DNA from: Paraburkholderia bryophila
GTDB taxonomy: Bacteria; Pseudomonadota; Gammaproteobacteria; Burkholderiales; Burkholderiaceae
Reading direction: 5' to 3'
Length of the DNA stretch: 64,000 nucleotides
NCBI RefSeq assembly: GCF_013409255.1
Contig: NZ_JACCAS010000002.1
Span: 124,001 to 188,000, forward strand
Made by a program: the position numbers and the translations under genes
Shown here: positions 60,365-64,000 of the stretch, piece after piece
How the letters are laid out: each line of letters starts with the position of its first letter
Position numbering within the stretch: the stretch's first letter is position 1
The notes under the pieces: model-generated
What the model saw: only the letters and a program-made list of their open reading frames with translations
Told to the model about the DNA's origin: nothing
Database searches by the model: none

Positions 60365-61104
60365 GGGCGTGCTCCGTTGAGCACCTGCGCGATGTGGATG
60401 AAGCGCGCCTCGGCCTTCATGCGCTCCGCGCAGCCTTGCTGATGCATCAGGCACGACATGTCGCCCGAGACGATGTATTCGGCGCCCGCCTGCAGATGAT
60501 CGCGGACCTTGTCCTGCCCCATGCGCACCGATACCGGTTCCTCGGTCACCGAGAACGTGCCGCCGAAACCGCAGCATTCGTCGGGCCGCGCCGGCTTGAC
60601 GAATTCAATGCCCTTCACGCCTTCCAGCAGCGTGCGCGGCTTCGAGAACGGCGTGCCCGCCACTTCGGAAATCGACGCTTCCTTCAGATGCCGCAACGCG
60701 CTGCAGCTATTGTGCAAACCCACGCGATGCGGAAATTCGGCCCACGGAAACTCGCGCGCGCCGACCACGTCGTGCAGAAACTCGACGAGTTCATACGCGT
60801 TGGCGCGGACCTGTTTCACTTCGTCGGTCTGTTCGAGCGCGGTCAGATGTTCGCGCACATGGTGGATGCAGCTCGCCGACGGCCCGACGATGTAGTCGTA
60901 GCCCGCGAAGTTGCGCGCGAACACGCGCTCGGCGCCGGCCGCGTCGGTATGCGCGCCGCTGTTGGCCATGGGCTGCCCGCAGCAGGTCTGCTCCTGCGGA
61001 TAGTCGACCTCGATGCCGAAACGTTCGAGCAATTCGAGCGTGGCGATGCCCACTTCGGGATAGAACGCGTCGATAAAGCACGGGATAAACAGAGCGACTT
61101 TCAT
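60361..61104 (-). CDS. lutA: LutA, Cys-rich (CCG-domain) subunit of the lactate oxidation complex
   Basis: The 247-residue product has two CCG domains: FIPCFIDAFYPEVG...QTCCGQPMANSG and SCSALRHL...DECCGFGGTFS, which bind Fe-S clusters as in GlpC and heterodisulfide reductase. It is the first gene of lutABC. A GntR-type operator lies about 125 bases upstream and a GntR/FadR regulator gene follows that on the same strand. Confidence 0.93.
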   Translation of the reverse strand: MKVALFIPCFIDAFYPEVGIATLELLERFGIEVDYPQEQTCCGQPMANSGAHTDAAGAERVFARNFAGYDYIVGPSASCIHHVREHLTALEQTDEVKQVRANAYELVEFLHDVVGAREFPWAEFPHRVGLHNSCSALRHLKEASISEVAGTPFSKPRTLLEGVKGIEFVKPARPDECCGFGGTFSVTEEPVSVRMGQDKVRDHLQAGAEYIVSGDMSCLMHQQGCAERMKAEARFIHIAQVLNGARP

Positions 61105-61225
61105 AAGCTTTTTGAAAGAAAATCGGCAGCCGGCGATTCACCTACTTTACTGCGGAATCATGCCGATGAACCGGACTGCGGGTTTTGGGGCGTGGGTTTT
61201 GATCTGTTGGTCAGCTTGGTAATGT

Positions 61226-61236
61226 TGGTCTGACCA
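61226..61236. promoter_or_regulatory. GntR/FadR-type operator upstream of lutABC
   Basis: TGGTCTGACCA is a perfect inverted repeat around one base and fits the TnGTnnnACnA pattern of FadR-subfamily regulators such as LldR and PdhR. It stands between lutA and the adjacent GntR gene, about 120 bases before lutA. Confidence 0.68.
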
Positions 61237-61325
61237 CGAAATATAAAGAGGTCCGCGGGCGGTGTCAATCCGCGAATGGGCTTGGGTGGGTGCGAGGCGG
61301 CGTGGCCGCCTTACCTCAACGGCGA

Positions 61326-62072
61326 TTACGAAACGACATTCGCCGCAGGATTCGCGGCGTCGTCCTTGTAGATTTCGCGGACAAAGGTCAAATGACGCTC
61401 GGCCGCCTTGCGTGCTTTTTGCGCGTCGCGCGCCATCACGGCGTCGTAGATCGCCTGATGCTGGGTCATCAACTGCTTTTCCATCGCGTCGTCGTAGTCG
61501 ATCAGCCGATGGTATTGGCGCATGCCCTCGCGAATCAGCGTATGGATGCCGTGCATCACATGCGCCAGCGCAATGTTGTGCGTGGAGTCCGCGATCGCGA
61601 GATGAAACGCGGCATCCAGTTCCGCGAGGTTCACGCGGTCTTGCGACTGCGAACCGGCCTTCAATGCCTCGAACGCCTGGGTGATCTTTTGCTGATCGGC
61701 GGCCGTGGCGCGCTCCGCCGCATACACCGTGGAAATCGCTTCGAGCCCCTGGCGCAGTTCCAGAATATCGGCACTGGTGCGCGGATTCTGCGTGAGCAGT
61801 TCGGCTAGCGGCTTGGAGATGATGGGCGCGGTGACGTCGACCACCGTGAAGCCGCCCCGCCCCGAGGTTTCGATGTAACCGTCCGCTTCGAGCCGGATCA
61901 GCGCTTCGCGCAGTGAAGGCCGCGAGACGCCGAGTTGCGTGGCCAGATCGCGTTCGGCCGGCAAGCGGTCGCCGGGCATCAGCGTGCCGTCCGAGATCAG
62001 TTGCTTGATCTGGTCGGACACCACGTCGGAAAGCCGTTTGCGCGTGAAAGACTGGATCGGGCGAAATGGCAT
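61326..62072 (-). CDS. GntR family regulator, FadR subfamily (lactate operon regulator)
   Basis: The 248-residue protein has an N-terminal winged helix (LSDVVSDQIKQLISDGTLMPGDRLPAERDLATQLGVSRPSLREALIRLEADGYIETSGRGGFTV) and a C-terminal FCD domain with metal/ligand residues (DAAFHLAIADSTHN, EHQAI-type DAVMARDAQKARKAAERHL). It lies directly upstream of lutABC on the same strand, with a FadR-type operator in the gap, so control by lactate or a related acid (as LldR/LutR) is likely. Confidence 0.88.
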   Translation of the reverse strand: MPFRPIQSFTRKRLSDVVSDQIKQLISDGTLMPGDRLPAERDLATQLGVSRPSLREALIRLEADGYIETSGRGGFTVVDVTAPIISKPLAELLTQNPRTSADILELRQGLEAISTVYAAERATAADQQKITQAFEALKAGSQSQDRVNLAELDAAFHLAIADSTHNIALAHVMHGIHTLIREGMRQYHRLIDYDDAMEKQLMTQHQAIYDAVMARDAQKARKAAERHLTFVREIYKDDAANPAANVVS

Positions 62073-62216
62073 GGGCAGCGGTGGAACAGTGGGGAGAGCC
62101 GGGTTATAAGGCGGGACTCAACGCACCCTGCCACCGCGCGAGCGAGGCCTGATGCGAGTGCGTCGAAGCATTGAATTATACCGGTCCACGGTTCGCGCCG
62201 AACCCGCCTTCGAGGC

Positions 62217-63398
62217 CTAGTGCGCCGCCTTCAATCCGCCGACAAACGCCGCGATCCGCTCGCACGCATCGATCAGCTGCACTTCATCGACCACGAAACC
62301 GAGCCGCACGAAGCCATTCGCGGTATCGCCGAACGCGCTCGCGTCGAGCAGCGACACGCCTTTCGCGCGAAACAGTTGCCACGTGAAATCGACCGTATCG
62401 AGGCCGGTGCCGCTCACGTCGACCATCATGAACATGCCCGCTTCGGGCAGCAGACAGCGCAAACCCGGCACGCGATGCAGGCGCTCGAACACCACGTCGC
62501 GGCGACGCCGATAAATCTCGCGCATTTCAGCGGCGATTTGCGCCTTGTGCTGCAAAGCCGTCAACGCGGCCTGCTGAATAAAGCCCGGCAAACCATAGAG
62601 CATGGCGAGCGCAAGCCGCCCCCAATGCTCGATCAACTCCGTCGGTCCAATCGCCCAGCCGACGCGCCAGCCCGCCATGGCATGCGATTTCGACAGACTG
62701 CCGAGCGTCACCGTGCGCTCCGCCATGCCGGGCAGCGCCCCGATGCTTACATGCTCGCGTTCGAACGTGAGCTCCGCATACACCTCGTCGGACAGCACCC
62801 ACAGATCATGCTCGCAAGCGAGCCGTGCGATGCGTTCCAGATCGGCACGCGGCATCACCACGCCGGTGGGATTGCACGGCGTCGCGAAGAAAATGGCCCG
62901 GGTGCGCGGCGTGATCGCCGCTTCGAGCACGTCGCAGTTGATATGAAAGGCGCGCGCCGCGTCGACCGGCACGGCCACCAGCGTGGCGCCCGCCGCGCGC
63001 ACGCAGGCTTCGTAGGTCAGATACATCGGCTCGGGGACGATCACTTCGTCGCCGGCTTGCAGCAGGCACAGCGACGCGGCGAACACGCCGTTCTGCGCGC
63101 CGGCGGTCAGGATCACGTTGGCCGCATTGGTCGCGACGCCGGTCATGCGCGCGTGTTCTTCGGCGATCGCCACGCGCACGGGTTCGCGGCCGGACACCGC
63201 GCTGTAGTGCGTGTCGCCGCCGCGCAATGCCTCGACCGCGCGCTCGACGATCGGCGCGGGCGTGGCGAAATCGGGGTCGCCCACGCTCAGCACGATGACG
63301 TCTTCACCGTTGGCCAGCGCCTGTTGCGCCGTGCGATGAATCTCCCACGCCGACGTGCGCCTGCCCTGCAAGCGCTCCACCAGATTCGAGTACTTCAT
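62217..63398 (-). CDS. PLP-dependent class I/II aminotransferase, AruH-like
   Basis: The 393-residue enzyme follows the fold-type I pattern: LSVGDPDFATPAPIVERAVEAL, GAQNGVFAASLCLL, VPEPMYLTYEACVRAAGA, CNPTGVVMPRADLERI, DEVYAELTFE and the PLP lysine in SLSKSHAMAGWRVGWAIGP. Conserved blocks resemble arginine:pyruvate transaminase AruH of Pseudomonas, including SKSHAM and MLYG(L/S)P. The substrate could equally be another amino acid. ATG at 63398 has GGGGTG upstream and is preferred to 63443. Confidence 0.85.
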   Translation of the reverse strand: MKYSNLVERLQGRRTSAWEIHRTAQQALANGEDVIVLSVGDPDFATPAPIVERAVEALRGGDTHYSAVSGREPVRVAIAEEHARMTGVATNAANVILTAGAQNGVFAASLCLLQAGDEVIVPEPMYLTYEACVRAAGATLVAVPVDAARAFHINCDVLEAAITPRTRAIFFATPCNPTGVVMPRADLERIARLACEHDLWVLSDEVYAELTFEREHVSIGALPGMAERTVTLGSLSKSHAMAGWRVGWAIGPTELIEHWGRLALAMLYGLPGFIQQAALTALQHKAQIAAEMREIYRRRRDVVFERLHRVPGLRCLLPEAGMFMMVDVSGTGLDTVDFTWQLFRAKGVSLLDASAFGDTANGFVRLGFVVDEVQLIDACERIAAFVGGLKAAH

Positions 63399-63465
63399 TG
63401 CGTTCACCCCGTTTTTACTGGACCCGCCAATGTAATGGGGCAAACAGCAAACGTCCAGATACGAA

Positions 63466-63507
63466 GAAGCGCCACGCGAACGGACAGTTCGCGTGGCGCT
63501 TCTTTTT
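63466..63507. terminator. Perfect 16-bp stem terminator
   Basis: GAAGCGCCACGCGAAC (63466-63481), loop GGACA and its exact complement (63487-63502) are followed by TTTTT on the plus strand. On the minus strand the 3' side is TTCGT. Its position after the rpoN stop (63601) and before the aminotransferase promoter suggests that it ends the rpoN transcript, although the better T run faces the other way. Confidence 0.82.
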
Positions 63508-63600
63508 ACATCGGTTCAGCAGAGTCTTTGCGCGGGAAGCGCGCGCCGCCTGGTGGCGCTGACGCTAACGCTCAACGTGCGCGAATGCGTCCCGCACCGC

Positions 63601-64000
63601 TCACATCTGCCGACGCAATTCCGCCGGCGGCACCTTCATCAGATGCCGGTACTTCGCCACCGTACGACGCGCCACCAGCACGCCCTGATCGGCGAGCATC
63701 CTGGCGAGCGAGACGTCCGACAGCGGATCGCGCGCGTTTTCCGCAGCGATCATTTCCTTGAGCAGCGCCCGCACCGCGGCGGCCGAACAGGTCCCACCGC
63801 TTTCCGTGCCGAGCTCGCGCGGGAAGAAATGCTTGAATTCGAAAATACCGCGCGGCGTGGCCATATATTTGTTGCCCGTGGCACGCGAAATCGTGGACTC
63901 GTGCAGACCGAGTTCGTCGGCGACATCGCGCAGCACCATCGGTTTCAACGCAATTTCACCGTACTGGAAGAACGCTTTCTGATGCGCGACGATGCACTCC
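63601..64000 (-). CDS. rpoN: RNA polymerase sigma-54 factor, C-terminal part (gene cut by window edge)
   Basis: The frame is open to the window edge (133 codons in the window). It contains the sigma-54 DNA-binding domain: LKPMVLRDVADELGLHESTISRATGNKYMATPRGIFEFKHFF (HTH for the -12 region) and the RpoN box ARRTVAKYR near the C-terminus. Sigma-54 recognises -24/-12 promoters such as the one at 22.76 kb and needs AAA+ activators, two of which are encoded in the window. Burkholderia often carry two rpoN copies; which this is cannot be told. Confidence 0.93.
   Translation of the reverse strand, partial: ECIVAHQKAFFQYGEIALKPMVLRDVADELGLHESTISRATGNKYMATPRGIFEFKHFFPRELGTESGGTCSAAAVRALLKEMIAAENARDPLSDVSLARMLADQGVLVARRTVAKYRHLMKVPPAELRRQM

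Overview
The window comes from a high-GC betaproteobacterium, most likely Burkholderia sensu lato (Paraburkholderia-like). Supporting signs are FlhC, the DUF2844/DUF3443 pair, a VpsR-type sigma-54 activator, AhpCF, LutABC and the general gene style. No rRNA, tRNA, CRISPR array, prophage or insertion sequence was recognised. The assignment rests on family recognition only.

Layout. 1-5.3 kb: a membrane HD-GYP protein cut by the window edge, an orphan flhC, and a DUF2844 + DUF3443 (pepsin-like) secreted pair. 5.6-10.3 kb: two paralogous hybrid histidine kinases. 10.4-16.6 kb: a secreted glycosidase with a Pro-Thr/Pro-Ala linker and a YadA-type trimeric adhesin. 16.7-20.6 kb: AlkB-type hydroxylase and ahpF/ahpC with an OxyR-like site. 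20.6-23.7 kb: a divergent PrpR-type sigma-54 activator and an isocitrate-lyase-family gene with a good -24/-12 promoter and tandem palindromes. 24-31 kb: DHA2 exporters, GNAT, CDF-like, prolyl hydroxylase, NTF2-like and LysR genes.

31.2-38.9 kb is a molybdenum locus. It holds an unknown gene, a DUF2325 gene, a ModE-type regulator, nifQ, a small molybdopterin oxidoreductase, a beta-propeller ORF, modA and a fused modB-modC. Four 24-bp sequences fitting the ModE box lie in front of its transcription units, which suggests one regulon and ties the two unknown genes to molybdenum.

38.9-50.3 kb: nicotinamide phosphoribosyltransferase, a TadZ/CpaE-like ATPase with a small partner, a 1.36-kb gap containing a strong terminator with no visible gene in front, a VpsR/FleQ-like activator, a third DHA2 exporter, a NIPSNAP protein and a large MscS-family channel.

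50.3-55.4 kb: an alpha/beta hydrolase, then a translationally coupled pair: a FAN1-type VRR-NUC nuclease followed by an Fe-S superfamily 2 helicase with an N-terminal Cas4/RecB-like nuclease domain. A perfect LexA core (CTGT-N8-ACAG) sits directly upstream. This looks like an SOS-induced, Fanconi-like crosslink repair operon. 55.4-64 kb: cytochrome P450 with a divergent AraC regulator, a small TfoX-like protein, lutABC with a GntR/FadR regulator and operator, an AruH-like aminotransferase, and the C-terminal part of rpoN, whose sigma-54 would serve the two activators in the window.
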